Notes: generated from the sequence alone by a model not told the origin. A stretch of DNA of 53,496 nt from CAYJPA01 sp964371945 (GCA_964371945.1 CAYJPA010000035.1:1-53496); one strand, 5' to 3'. Positions 42,158 through 49,740 are shown, counted from the stretch's first letter. Numbers and translations: made by a program.

Positions 42158-42636
42158 AGCCCGCGACCAATCAATAGATGGGTGAGCCAGGTCATCCCAA
42201 TGGCAGTCGCCATGAGCGTTCCGGCCGCGATCATGCTTCCCCGCGAGCGGACGGAGCTCCCGCACAGACCGTGAGCCATGGTGCATCCACCGGCCCACCG
42301 TGCCGCGTAACCCATGAACACGCCAGCGCCGGCAAGAACAAGAACGAGCGCGGGTAAGGCAAGTTCGCGCCCCAAAGCCCCATATCCGATACCAAAGGTC
42401 AAGCCGCCCCGAAGCATCCCCGCGGCGAATCCTCCTGCGACGATTCCCGCGAAGAACCAGGTCGGTCAGAGTTCAGACGGGCGGCCCTTTCGGATAAGTG
42501 TAAGGGTCTTGATGCAGGCGCCGACAGCGCCTATTGGTCTCTTGGCGACCGCGTAGTGCCCCCGCGGTCAGGAAACCCAACCCGGGGCCGGCGACGAATT
42601 ACGGCAGACGTTCAGGAATGAGCTCGATTATGCCAT
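42154..42636 (-). pseudogene. Decayed YeeE/YedE-family transporter gene (first half-transporter)
   Basis: GGGAGGTG precedes ATG 42636. The family start IELIPERLP is then followed by TAA (42599-42601). FVAGPGLGF continues, the frame shifts near the ALR segment, and AVAKRPIGAVGACI resumes in another frame. A TGA at 42466-42468 interrupts that frame, and TWFFAGIVAGGFAAG leads into the well-kept half with ARWAGGCTMAHGLCGSS, the substrate-binding Cys motif of YeeE. Its stop overlaps the start of the second decayed gene, as in intact two-gene YeeE loci. At least three lesions make it non-functional as written. A sulfur- or selenium-species importer is the likely ancestor. Confidence 0.75.
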
Positions 42637-42679
42637 CACCTCCCGCGAAGGCGATCCATCCCAGAGCGACGATGCAAAC

Positions 42680-43459
42680 TCAACGCGGCTTGACTGCTCG
42701 TATGTCCACGCCGTGGGTACCGAATTCCTCAGCACTCGATGCGGATGGAGCATCGGAGAAGGTGTCGTAGCGGTGAGCGGAAAACTCGACCGCGGCGAAA
42801 CCCGCGGCATCGATCACGGAGCGAAGCTCTCCTTCCAGGAGAGCACCGGCAATTCAGCCGGTCCAAAGAGCGATATCTTCTTTCGCATCGCCGGGCACAG
42901 GAATCGAGACGATGATGTCGCTGATCTGGAGACGGCCGCCGGGCTTCAGAACGCGGAACGCCTCTCCGAGCACAGTCTCCTTGTCCGGGCAGAGGTTGAT
43001 CACGCCATTCGAGATCACCAAATCCACGCTGCTTGTTTCGACCGGCAGCGACTCGAGAAAACCCTCGCGAAACTCGACATTCTCCAACCCGAGCAGCACC
43101 GCGCTGCCTCGAGCTTTTTCCAACATCGCGGGCGTCATATCGACCCCGATCACGTGACCCTCCGGGCCCACCATCTGCCCTGCCAAGAGCGCGTCGAAAC
43201 CCGCTCCTGATCCAAGGTCGATCACCGTCGCGCCCGAACGCGGGTCTCCCCAGGTGAACGGATTGCCGACGCCGGCGAAGCTCTCCACCGCCGCGTCCGG
43301 CAGCGACATCACACGTCCGGCGGGATAGCCAAGCCGATCAGCCAGATAACGGCCGGTGTGAAAATGGAAGCCCTTCAAGGGGCACGACGCGACTTCGGCA
43401 TACTCTTCCTGAATAGCTGCACGCAGCAGGTCGGTGTCGAGCGACAACTCGGTGACCAT
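42680..43459 (-). CDS. ArsM-like SAM methyltransferase, probable selenoprotein (in-frame UGA)
   Basis: A Rossmann-fold SAM methyltransferase: DLGSGAGFDALLAG is motif I, GVDMTPAMLEKAR motif II, VDLVISNGVINLCPDK and VLKPGGRLQISD follow. C26 (ASCPLKG) corresponds to a conserved Cys of ArsM-like enzymes. TGA at 42854-42856 interrupts codon 202 after ALWTG. In ArsM relatives this place, in a C-x-G-A-L context, holds a conserved Cys. Reading through gives IAGALLEGELRSVIDAAGF and ends EEFGTHGVDIRAVKPR at TGA 42680, a family-like C-terminus and normal length (259). A SECIS-like hairpin starts 9 bases after the UGA, so selenocysteine is likely. ATG 43459 has GGAGG 9 bases upstream. The substrate (arsenite, sulfide, persulfide or selenide) is unknown. 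The alternative is a nonsense mutation. Confidence 0.75.
42826..42844 (-). promoter_or_regulatory. Putative bacterial SECIS element
   Basis: In the mRNA, GCTCTCCT and AGGAGAGC pair perfectly (8 bp) around a GGA loop. The stem begins 9 bases after the UGA, so the apical loop lies 17 bases after it. As I recall the bacterial SECIS model, it asks for a loop 16-37 bases after UGA, a small loop and a G in its first two positions; all three hold here. The hairpin lies inside the coding frame, as bacterial SECIS elements do. Confidence 0.72.
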
Positions 43460-43538
43460 CGAGAACTTCCTCCGTACCGTGGCGTAAATTGGCTTCGGGC
43501 CGACGATGAGATTGTTCTTCGCTGATTGGCTGAGCCGC

Positions 43539-43574
43539 AGTATCGCTTGACAATCGGTCGTTGTCAAGTATTCT
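43539..43574. promoter_or_regulatory. Shared operator and divergent promoters of the methyltransferase and ArsR-rhodanese genes
   Basis: CTTGACAA (43546-43553) and TTGTCAAG (43561-43568) form a perfect 8-bp inverted repeat with a 7-base centre. Each arm contains a TTGACA -35 box. On the plus strand TTGACA (43547-43552) is followed after 16 bases by TATTCT (43569-43574), about 10 bases before the ATG at 43584, so that message should be nearly leaderless. On the minus strand TTGACA (43567-43562) is followed after 17 bases by GATACT (43544-43539). An ArsR dimer bound here would block both promoters. Confidence 0.72.
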
Positions 43575-43583
43575 ATTGAATTT

Positions 43584-44279
43584 ATGAATACTAATCATCG
43601 TCCCTTCAAGGACGCCCTCTACGACCAATTCGCGCGCATCAGCAAAGCAGTTGCCAATGCACATCGGCTGGAGCTCCTGGATTTGCTGGCCCAGGGCGAG
43701 CGGCGGGTTGACGAGCTTGCCCGCGAAGCTCATCTCTCGGTCGCCAACGCCTCGCAGCATTTGCAGGCTCTTCGCCAGGCACACCTCGTCGAAACCCGTC
43801 GCTCAGGCACGGCGATTCACTATCAACTGGCCGACGAACGCGTTTTCCGCCTCTGGCAAGCCATACGTGAGCTAGGCGCGGCGCGGCTGGCGGAGATCGA
43901 GCAACTTGCCGGGGTTTATCTCAACGATCGGAGCGACTTTGAAGCCATCAATGCCGCGACGCTGCGGCGGCGGCTTCGCGATGACGATGTGCTCCTTCTC
44001 GATGTTCGTCCAGCCGAGGAGTTCAGCGCCGGTCACATTCCCGGCGCACGCTCGATTCCGGTCGGCGAGCTCGAGTCCCGCTTGCAGGAGCTGCCTTTGG
44101 ATCGAGAGATCGTCGCGTACTGTCGTGGACCTTATTGCGTCTTTTCGGACGAGGCTGTCGCGCTGCTTCGATCGCACGGCTACCAGGCGTTGCGGTTCAC
44201 GGAAGGTTTGCCGGATTGGCGAGCCGCCGGTCTTCCCGTCGATACGCTGGCCTCCCCAGATGTGGAACTGAGGTCATGA
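43584..44279 (+). CDS. ArsR-family regulator fused to a rhodanese domain
   Basis: Residues ~10-95 form an ArsR/SmtB winged helix (KAVANAHRLELLDLLAQGER, then HLSVANASQHLQALRQAHLV as the recognition helix, and GTAIHYQL in the wing). The classical ArsR metal motif ELCVCDL is absent. Residues ~125-220 are a rhodanese domain with LLLDVRPAEEFSAGHIPGA and the active-site loop YCRGPYC (C180, C185). Such fusions are thought to sense reactive or sulfane sulfur through the rhodanese Cys (inference here). The stop overlaps the start of the next gene (ATGA). It diverges from the UGA-containing methyltransferase over a shared palindrome. Confidence 0.9.
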   Translation: MNTNHRPFKDALYDQFARISKAVANAHRLELLDLLAQGERRVDELAREAHLSVANASQHLQALRQAHLVETRRSGTAIHYQLADERVFRLWQAIRELGAARLAEIEQLAGVYLNDRSDFEAINAATLRRRLRDDDVLLLDVRPAEEFSAGHIPGARSIPVGELESRLQELPLDREIVAYCRGPYCVFSDEAVALLRSHGYQALRFTEGLPDWRAAGLPVDTLASPDVELRS

Positions 44280-45391
44280 TGCCGTCTTCGATCACGATCG
44301 AGGCAGACGAGCTCCGGGAATTGCTGGATCGGCACTCCGCGGTTACCGTGCTCGACATTCGCCCTTTGCCGGAGCGCGCGGAGTGGGCCATTCCAGACAG
44401 CCAACACTTCGACGCGTACGAAGCGCTCAAAGCCGGGGATCCGGATGCTCTTGCGGGGCTCGAATTCCCGGCTGGCGCTCCGGTCGTGACGGTTTGCGCC
44501 GGCGGCCAGACGAGCCTGACAGCCGCGGAACAACTTCGGGCCAGAGGAATTGCCGCCCGATCATTGGCAGGAGGTATGAAATCCTGGAGCCTTTCATGGA
44601 ATGCTGCTGAGCTGCCGCTTCCCATCAGCGACACCGGTGTCATTCAGGTACGGCGAACTGGCAAAGGCTGCCTCTCCTATCTCGTCGGTTCAGAGGGTGA
44701 AGCCGCCGTCATCGATCCATCGCTGGATCCAGAGATTTACATCGATCTGGCGCGCCGCCATGAGTGGACGATCACCCATATTCTCGAAACGCACATTCAC
44801 GCCGACCATCTGATGCGCTCCCGGTTTCTCGCCGCCCGGACCGGCGCCACCTTGCACCTCCCAGCCACCGATCGCGTCGCGTACCCCTTCACTTCAGTCC
44901 GCGACGGCGACATCCTCGATATCGGCGGGGCCACGCTCCGGGTGCTTTTCACGCCGGGGCACACGCCGGAGAGCATGAGTTACCTGGTCGACCGGGAGGC
45001 CGTGCTCACCGGGGATACGCTGTTTTTGAACGGAGTTGGACGTCCTGATTTGGAAGCAAGCCCGATTGAGACTCGAGAACGAGCGCACATGTTGTATAGG
45101 TCGCTCCAGCGACTCCTGGCACTCCCGCCTGAAACGATTGTCCTTCCAGGTCACACGAATGCTCCGATCGCCTTCGATCAAACGCCGCTGCGCGCAACGA
45201 TCTCAGAGGTAAGAGAGCGGGTTGAGCTGTTGCGCGCTGAAGAGGACGCGTTCGTGACGACGCTTCTCGGCCGCATCCCCGCGACCCCACCCAATCATCA
45301 TCGCATCGTCGCGCTCAACGAAGCGGGAGCATTCCCCGACGGCGACCCGACTGACCTTGAAGCCGGGGCTAACCGTTGTGCGGTCTCCTGA
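44276..45391 (+). CDS. Rhodanese-metallo-beta-lactamase fusion (persulfide dioxygenase-like)
   Basis: The N-terminal rhodanese domain (about 1-115) has VLDIRPLPERAEWAIP and an active-site Cys, C74, in VVTVCAGGQTS. The C-terminal metallo-beta-lactamase domain (about 125-340) has the metal motif THIHADHL (173-179), FTPGHTPESM and LTGDTLFLNGVGRPDLE, as in ETHE1-type persulfide dioxygenases and Blh-type proteins. Domain order is rhodanese first, the reverse of the common MBL-rhodanese fusions. It probably oxidises persulfides to sulfite with sulfur exchange to the rhodanese. It is translationally coupled to the ArsR-rhodanese gene. The sequence has about 371 residues. Confidence 0.9.
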   Translation: MMPSSITIEADELRELLDRHSAVTVLDIRPLPERAEWAIPDSQHFDAYEALKAGDPDALAGLEFPAGAPVVTVCAGGQTSLTAAEQLRARGIAARSLAGGMKSWSLSWNAAELPLPISDTGVIQVRRTGKGCLSYLVGSEGEAAVIDPSLDPEIYIDLARRHEWTITHILETHIHADHLMRSRFLAARTGATLHLPATDRVAYPFTSVRDGDILDIGGATLRVLFTPGHTPESMSYLVDREAVLTGDTLFLNGVGRPDLEASPIETRERAHMLYRSLQRLLALPPETIVLPGHTNAPIAFDQTPLRATISEVRERVELLRAEEDAFVTTLLGRIPATPPNHHRIVALNEAGAFPDGDPTDLEAGANRCAVS

Positions 45392-46691
45392 CGCGCTGAC
45401 CGCTTCTTCAATTCGGCTCGGACTGCGCGAGAACTGGGAGCAATTCGCACTCCTGGTCCTTATCAACGCCTTCGTCGGCGGCATGGTCGGACTCGAACGC
45501 ACCGTTGTGCCACTTCTGGCAGAAGAAGAGTTCGGGATTACGTCCAATACCGTGATCCTCTCGTTCATCGTCAGCTTCGGTCTCGTCAAGGCGTTCGCCA
45601 ATCTGTTCGCGGGCCGGTTTTCGGATCGGATCGGTCGAAAACACGTGCTTGTGGTCGGCTGGCTCTTCGCGCTCCCCGTTCCATTCCTGGTGATCTTTGC
45701 TCCAAGCTGGGAATGGATCGTCTTTGCAAACGTTCTGCTGGGTGTCAACCAGGGTCTCTGCTGGTCCACTACGATCATCATGAAGATCGATCTGGTAGGA
45801 CCACTTCGTCGCGGTCTGGCGATGGGGCTGAACGAAGCATCCGGTTACATAGCCGTTGCCGGCGCCGCATTGGCGTCTGGATACCTTGCGGCCACCTACT
45901 CGTTGCGGCCGGCGCCATTCTTGCTCGGAATCGGCTTCTCGATCGCCGGACTTCTCCTTTCCATTTTCTTCGTGCGCGAATCGCACGGGCACGCTCGACA
46001 GGAAGCACGACTCACGGCGAGCTCACTGGATCAGACAGCCGCGCCGTCGTTTCGGGCGATCTTTCGAATGACGAGCTGGGGAGATCGTTCCCTCTTCGCC
46101 GCCAGTCAGGCGGGATTGGTCAACAATCTAAACGACGGGCTGGCGTGGGGGCTTTTTCCGCTCTACTTCGCCTCGCGCGGGGCGACCCTGAAGGAAATCG
46201 GCTGGTTGGCCGCCATTTATCCGGGCGTTTGGGGACTGAGTCAGCTCGGAACCGGTCTTCTTTCGGATCGAACGGGGCGCAAGCCATTGATCGCCTCCGG
46301 GATGTGGGTGCAGGCGGGAGGCATTCTCGTCATCCTTGTCTCCAGCAGCTTTCGGTGGTGGGTGATCGGCGCCGTTTTACTCGGAATTGGAACCGCGCTC
46401 GTTTATCCCACACTTTTGGCGGCAATCGGCGACGTGGCGCACCCGGAGTGGCGTGCATCCGCGGTCGGGGTTTACCGCCTCTGGCGCGACGGTGGTTACG
46501 CGATTGGCGCCCTCCTTGCGGGCATCCTGGCTGACCTTCTCGGATTGCGCTGGGCGATCGGAGCGGTGGCAGGGTTGACTTTCGTTTCGGGCACGGTTGT
46601 GGCAATTACGATGTATGAGACCCTGGGCGCCCGGCGCATCGTCTTCGCATCGCCGAACAAGGTGGGCAAAGATAAGGAGATTCTTGTTTGA
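45357..46691 (+). CDS. MFS transporter in the sulfur-related operon
   Basis: The protein has about 12 hydrophobic helices. The family loop motifs are visible: GRFSDRIGRKHVLVVGW between helices 2 and 3 and GLLSDRTGRKPLIASG in the second half, the classical MFS D-R-x-G-R-K signature twice. TTG 45357 is the longest start; GTG 45378 is possible, and neither has a good ribosome site. It overlaps the end of the preceding gene by 35 bases and the start of the next, so it is co-transcribed. Substrate is unknown. Context suggests export or import of a sulfur compound or thiol conjugate. Confidence 0.85.
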   Translation: MKPGLTVVRSPDALTASSIRLGLRENWEQFALLVLINAFVGGMVGLERTVVPLLAEEEFGITSNTVILSFIVSFGLVKAFANLFAGRFSDRIGRKHVLVVGWLFALPVPFLVIFAPSWEWIVFANVLLGVNQGLCWSTTIIMKIDLVGPLRRGLAMGLNEASGYIAVAGAALASGYLAATYSLRPAPFLLGIGFSIAGLLLSIFFVRESHGHARQEARLTASSLDQTAAPSFRAIFRMTSWGDRSLFAASQAGLVNNLNDGLAWGLFPLYFASRGATLKEIGWLAAIYPGVWGLSQLGTGLLSDRTGRKPLIASGMWVQAGGILVILVSSSFRWWVIGAVLLGIGTALVYPTLLAAIGDVAHPEWRASAVGVYRLWRDGGYAIGALLAGILADLLGLRWAIGAVAGLTFVSGTVVAITMYETLGARRIVFASPNKVGKDKEILV

Positions 46692-47404
46692 GTTACGACG
46701 CAATGGTGATCGCACCGCACGCTGATGATGCAGAAACGCAAATGGGAGGCACGATCGCGAAGCTGGCCGACCGCGGGCACCACATTCTTCTGGTCGATCT
46801 GACCGACGGCGAGCCGACGGAGTTCGCGGAGCCGGGGATACGTGCGAAACAGGCGGCTGAAGCAGCCCGCATCCTCGGCGTCGACCGGATCAACCTCGGT
46901 ATGCAAGATCGTCTGATGGGCGATACGACAGAGATCCGGCTCGAGCTCGCCAGCTTCATCCGGGAGCACCGTCCGCGTTGGGTCTTCGGCATCGGTGACG
47001 CCTGCGTGCATCCCGACCACGCGGCGGCTGTTGGCCTGACACGAGCGGCGGTTTTTCTTGCTCGTCTCGGTCAATGGGAGCGCGTGCCAGGGGGCGAACG
47101 GCTGGCGGATCAGGAGCCGTGGGCGGTCGATCGTCTTTTCTTTCCCCACTGCAAAATGGAGCCACCGTGGGCGGAGTTCGCCTTTGCGGTCGACGTAAGC
47201 GCCGTCTATGACCGCAAGATGCGGGCACTCGGCACGTACCGATCGATCTTCCGAGAGACGGACGACCGACTACTGACGCTGTATGAGGCGGAGGACCAGT
47301 ATTTCGGGCGGCTCCTCGGCGTGGCCCACGCCGAGATTTTCCGGAGCGCCTCTCCACTACTCGTCGAAGACCCGACAGTATTTGGACCGGGTATCCATGG
47401 ATGA
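46688..47404 (+). CDS. PIG-L family deacetylase, BshB1-like
   Basis: The zinc-binding motif PHADDAE (family P-H-x-D-D-E/A-E) is near residue 10, and HPDHAAAVGL supplies the third ligand. LLVDLTDGEPTEF, RINLGMQDRLMGDTTEIR and FAVDVSAVYDRKMRAL match the layout of BshB1, the deacetylase that makes GlcN-malate in bacillithiol synthesis. FGRLLGVAHAEIFRS is also like that family. Starts at TTG 46688, with AGGAG 8 bases upstream and TTGA overlap with the MFS stop. It may process a thiol such as bacillithiol or its S-conjugates (inference). BshA and BshC are not in this window. Confidence 0.85.
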   Translation: MSYDAMVIAPHADDAETQMGGTIAKLADRGHHILLVDLTDGEPTEFAEPGIRAKQAAEAARILGVDRINLGMQDRLMGDTTEIRLELASFIREHRPRWVFGIGDACVHPDHAAAVGLTRAAVFLARLGQWERVPGGERLADQEPWAVDRLFFPHCKMEPPWAEFAFAVDVSAVYDRKMRALGTYRSIFRETDDRLLTLYEAEDQYFGRLLGVAHAEIFRSASPLLVEDPTVFGPGIHG

Positions 47405-47513
47405 TCTGTTGGTGACGGCTTTCTGCCTGATTTTCGCAAACAGATGTGACCTCTGGTTGCGTCAGCACAGGACAGTCTGGTTCGCGGCAAGCTAAACCAA
47501 TAAAGGGAGATTC

Positions 47514-48167
47514 ATGAAATCGCCATCGAGGACTTTTTTTGCCGCGGGCATCACTGCTGTTCTCATGCTCGGAGGACTCGGCGCTGCCACACCCGCGGCG
47601 GTTCGCGCTCAACCACCAGGAACGCCGGCTGCCGGGCACGGCTCCATGTCCATGGAGCATCATGGCGCCGAGGATGGCATCCCGGCCTGCGTGGCCACGC
47701 CCACACAAGTCGGGATAAGAACGGGCTCGACGCCTCAGTCCTCATCGCATGAAATGATCGCCACTCCAGGACAGGACCGCCAAGCACAGGTCGCCGCGAA
47801 CGGTGCTCTCGTCATGCCTTTCGATTTGAACCGAACGTCGCATACATTCATCGACCTTCCGGACGGCGGTCGCGAGATCGTCACAGCCAACGACCCGAGC
47901 GATGTTGAGCAGATCGCCCTGATTCGGGCGCATCTCGAGATGGAGGCCCATAAGTTCAGCGTGGGCGATTTCTCCGATCCCGCGCAAATTCACGGAAACG
48001 ATATGCCAGGTCTCGACCAACTTGAGTCGGGATTTGCCGGAATCGAGCTCCTGTACGAAGAGCTGCCGAATGGCGCCACCATCACCTACCGGAGTGCGGT
48101 CCCAGCGCTCGTCTCGGCGCTTCACACCTGGTTCGCGGCACAGAGGAGCGACCATGGGAATTGCTAG
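47514..48167 (+). CDS. Secreted conserved protein of unknown function
   Basis: A signal peptide (about 1-33, SRTFFAAGITAVLMLGG then AVRAQ) is followed by a His/Met-rich linker (HGSMSMEHHGAE). This might bind metal. The C-terminal region (LVMPFDLNRTSHTFIDLPDGG, EQIALIRAHLEMEAHKFSVG, DFSDPAQIHGNDMPGL, ALVSALHTWFAAQRSDHG) resembles a small conserved family that I recall from many genomes and which is sometimes mis-named after carbamoyltransferases. No enzymatic motif is visible. AAAGGGAGA lies upstream of the ATG. Function unknown; the context is the sulfur-related region. Confidence 0.75.
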   Translation: MKSPSRTFFAAGITAVLMLGGLGAATPAAVRAQPPGTPAAGHGSMSMEHHGAEDGIPACVATPTQVGIRTGSTPQSSSHEMIATPGQDRQAQVAANGALVMPFDLNRTSHTFIDLPDGGREIVTANDPSDVEQIALIRAHLEMEAHKFSVGDFSDPAQIHGNDMPGLDQLESGFAGIELLYEELPNGATITYRSAVPALVSALHTWFAAQRSDHGNC

Positions 48168-48547
48168 ACGACGCCATGGACGATCTAGCGGCGACCGGTC
48201 AGCCCGGCAAGGATCCGGCGGGCTACTCGCAGCATCGTCGTCCGTCCGTGAACTAAGCGTGTGGCTACCTTCGGTCGCGCTTTGCATCCGTTCCCGCGCG
48301 GATGTGCGGCCACTGGACGCCGAGGTGCTCGCTTCGTGACGTGGGGAGCGTTTCGATTGCCTCGAAGCCGATTCACGAATCGAAAGGTCTTGAGCACCAG
48401 CTCCGTGCTGCCCGATCTGTTGCGCCACTGCAACGATCAGAGATATCCGTCAACGGCCATGCCATTCGTTACCGGTTATCGTCGGATCGATCTTTGCCAG
48501 CAAGCGCGAGCTTGTCAGTCCAAAACGGCTCGTAAAGGAATTGCACC
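48168..48547. other. 380-base interval without a convincing gene
   Basis: Several frames are open by chance because of high GC, but none has a ribosome site, family motif or hydrophobic pattern. No tRNA-like cloverleaf or strong hairpin was noticed. It may be decayed coding sequence, as seen at the transporter pair further left, but I could not recognise any parent gene. Confidence 0.4.
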
Positions 48548-48805
48548 ATGTGGCACACCGGTGATGGATGGGGATGGTGGATGTCATTCGGCTGGATTTG
48601 GATGATCGTTTTTTGGGGGTTGATCATCTGGGCGGTTGCCCGGATTGTCGGAGGCGATCGGAATCGTCCGGGCCAGCCTCGGGGTCAAGGTGGCGCGGCG
48701 CCAACCGCGCGGGAGATTTTGGATCGCCGGTACGCGGCTGGAGAGTTAACCGACGAGCAATTCGCCGCGATGCGCCGGCAGCTCAACCAACCGGACTCGC
48801 CGTGA
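48548..48805 (+). CDS. Small membrane protein with SHOCT domain
   Basis: The 85-residue protein begins with a Trp-rich hydrophobic segment (about residues 8-35, one membrane helix). A polar Gly/Gln-rich linker follows. The C-terminal SHOCT motif, REILDRRYAAGELTDEQFAAMR, is the short domain found at the ends of many membrane or oligomeric proteins. AAAGGA lies about 10 bases before the ATG. Such small SHOCT proteins are common beside metal and redox genes, but no function has been set. Confidence 0.85.
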   Translation: MWHTGDGWGWWMSFGWIWMIVFWGLIIWAVARIVGGDRNRPGQPRGQGGAAPTAREILDRRYAAGELTDEQFAAMRRQLNQPDSP

Positions 48806-48970
48806 GGTGCGGCGCCTTCTCAACTGTTTTCTGGCGATCATTGCCGCGTCTATCGGAGCTCGCTTCAGGAGAGAAGCGGCTATGCTCGATGGCCGCATGT
48901 GGTCGTTTCGCAGGCGTACTCTGGAACACGGCGGCCGCGAGCCCGCCGCGCAAATGAACAGGACGACGGC

Positions 48971-49327
48971 ATGGGCAAGACGCTGACAATCTTCCTGGCC
49001 GCGCCACCATACAGCGGCCAGGACGCCGAGACGGCGTTGAGACTGGCCGGGGCGGCACTCGCAAAAGGGCACGTGGTTCATCTCTTTGCGTCAGCGGACG
49101 GTGTGTATCTTGCCCAAGTCGACCAACATCCCGCGGGTGTGCCAGATCTCCCGTCGATGTTGGCGTCTCTGATCGAACGGGGACTTCGAGTGGAGTTGTG
49201 CGGCTCTTGCCTACATCTCCGCGGCCTCGGCGCCGGGCAACTTGTCACGGGGACCGCGCCAAGTTCGCTCAAGGGCCTGTTTAGTGCCATCGCCGCCAGC
49301 GATGCCGTGCTCAATCTGGGCGCATGA
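48971..49327 (+). CDS. DsrE-family sulfur-relay-like protein (Cys pair)
   Basis: The 118-residue protein has the DsrE/TusD-like fold pattern: TIFLAAPPYSGQDAETALRL, VVHLFASADGVYLAQ and a C-terminal VELCGSCLHLRGL with C77 and C80. In DsrE/TusD the Cys carries a persulfide. It opens a row of three such genes, as in DsrEFH, where the trio forms a complex that passes sulfur from persulfide. Start ATG 48971. The two following genes are spaced by 13 and 16 bases, so one operon is likely. Whether it acts with TusA or with the SQR-like gene downstream is not known. Confidence 0.82.
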   Translation: MGKTLTIFLAAPPYSGQDAETALRLAGAALAKGHVVHLFASADGVYLAQVDQHPAGVPDLPSMLASLIERGLRVELCGSCLHLRGLGAGQLVTGTAPSSLKGLFSAIAASDAVLNLGA

Positions 49328-49340
49328 AAGTGGTGATGCC

Positions 49341-49724
49341 GTGCCCAAGACCATGTGCGTGATCCTGCGCCAATCGCCATACGGGCGCCTGGACGCGGCT
49401 GAGGCGATCCGCCACCTCTCCGGTGCGCTCGCGAACGGCCTGAGCCCGGTAGGGTTGTTGGTGGACGACGGTGTGTATCTCGCAAAGACGGGGCAGCGGG
49501 TATCGGGAGGTTGGATCAATCTCTCGACCTCACTCGCAGACCTACTTTCCAAAATTGGCGGATCAGCCGACGAGGAGATAACTCGAGCGGTCGTCGCTGT
49601 CCACGAGCCATCGTTGCGTCTCCGTGGACTGGTCGAAACCGATTTAGCGCCCGGTTGCCGTGTTGTGGACGATGCTGAGGCAGCTATCCTTGTCGGCCAG
49701 GCCCACGCAACGCTCGTCTATTGA
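49341..49724 (+). CDS. DsrF/TusC-like protein without the usual Cys
   Basis: The 127-residue protein matches the DsrF-like layout: CVILRQSPYGRLDAAEAIRHL, GLLVDDGVYLAKTG and AVVAVHEPSLRLRGL. The region aligned with the DsrE Cys pair reads H-E-P-S, so the sulfur-carrying Cys is missing, as is usual for the middle subunit. The only Cys is near the N-terminus (TMCVIL). GTG 49341 is used with weak ribosome-site support; ATG 49353 would remove the first four residues. It is second in the row of three. Confidence 0.78.
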   Translation: MPKTMCVILRQSPYGRLDAAEAIRHLSGALANGLSPVGLLVDDGVYLAKTGQRVSGGWINLSTSLADLLSKIGGSADEEITRAVVAVHEPSLRLRGLVETDLAPGCRVVDDAEAAILVGQAHATLVY

Positions 49725-49740
49725 TGGTGGGAGGCCGCGT

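Noticed and set aside
42466..42468. TGA inside the decayed YeeE gene as a second selenocysteine codon
   Set aside because: No SECIS-like hairpin stands at the right distance, the residue replaced is not a conserved Cys, and the same gene has a TAA and a frameshift.
42854..43459. Plain premature stop giving a 201-residue methyltransferase
   Set aside because: The downstream frame stays conserved to a natural end, the UGA sits at a conserved Cys and a strong hairpin follows. Not excluded, but less likely than Sec.
43584..44279. Classical arsenic-responsive ArsR
   Set aside because: The ELCVCDL-type metal site is missing and a rhodanese domain is fused; no arsenic efflux or reductase gene lies nearby.
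48168..48547. Small frames in the gap before the SHOCT gene
   Set aside because: No ribosome site, motif or hydrophobic pattern supports any of them.
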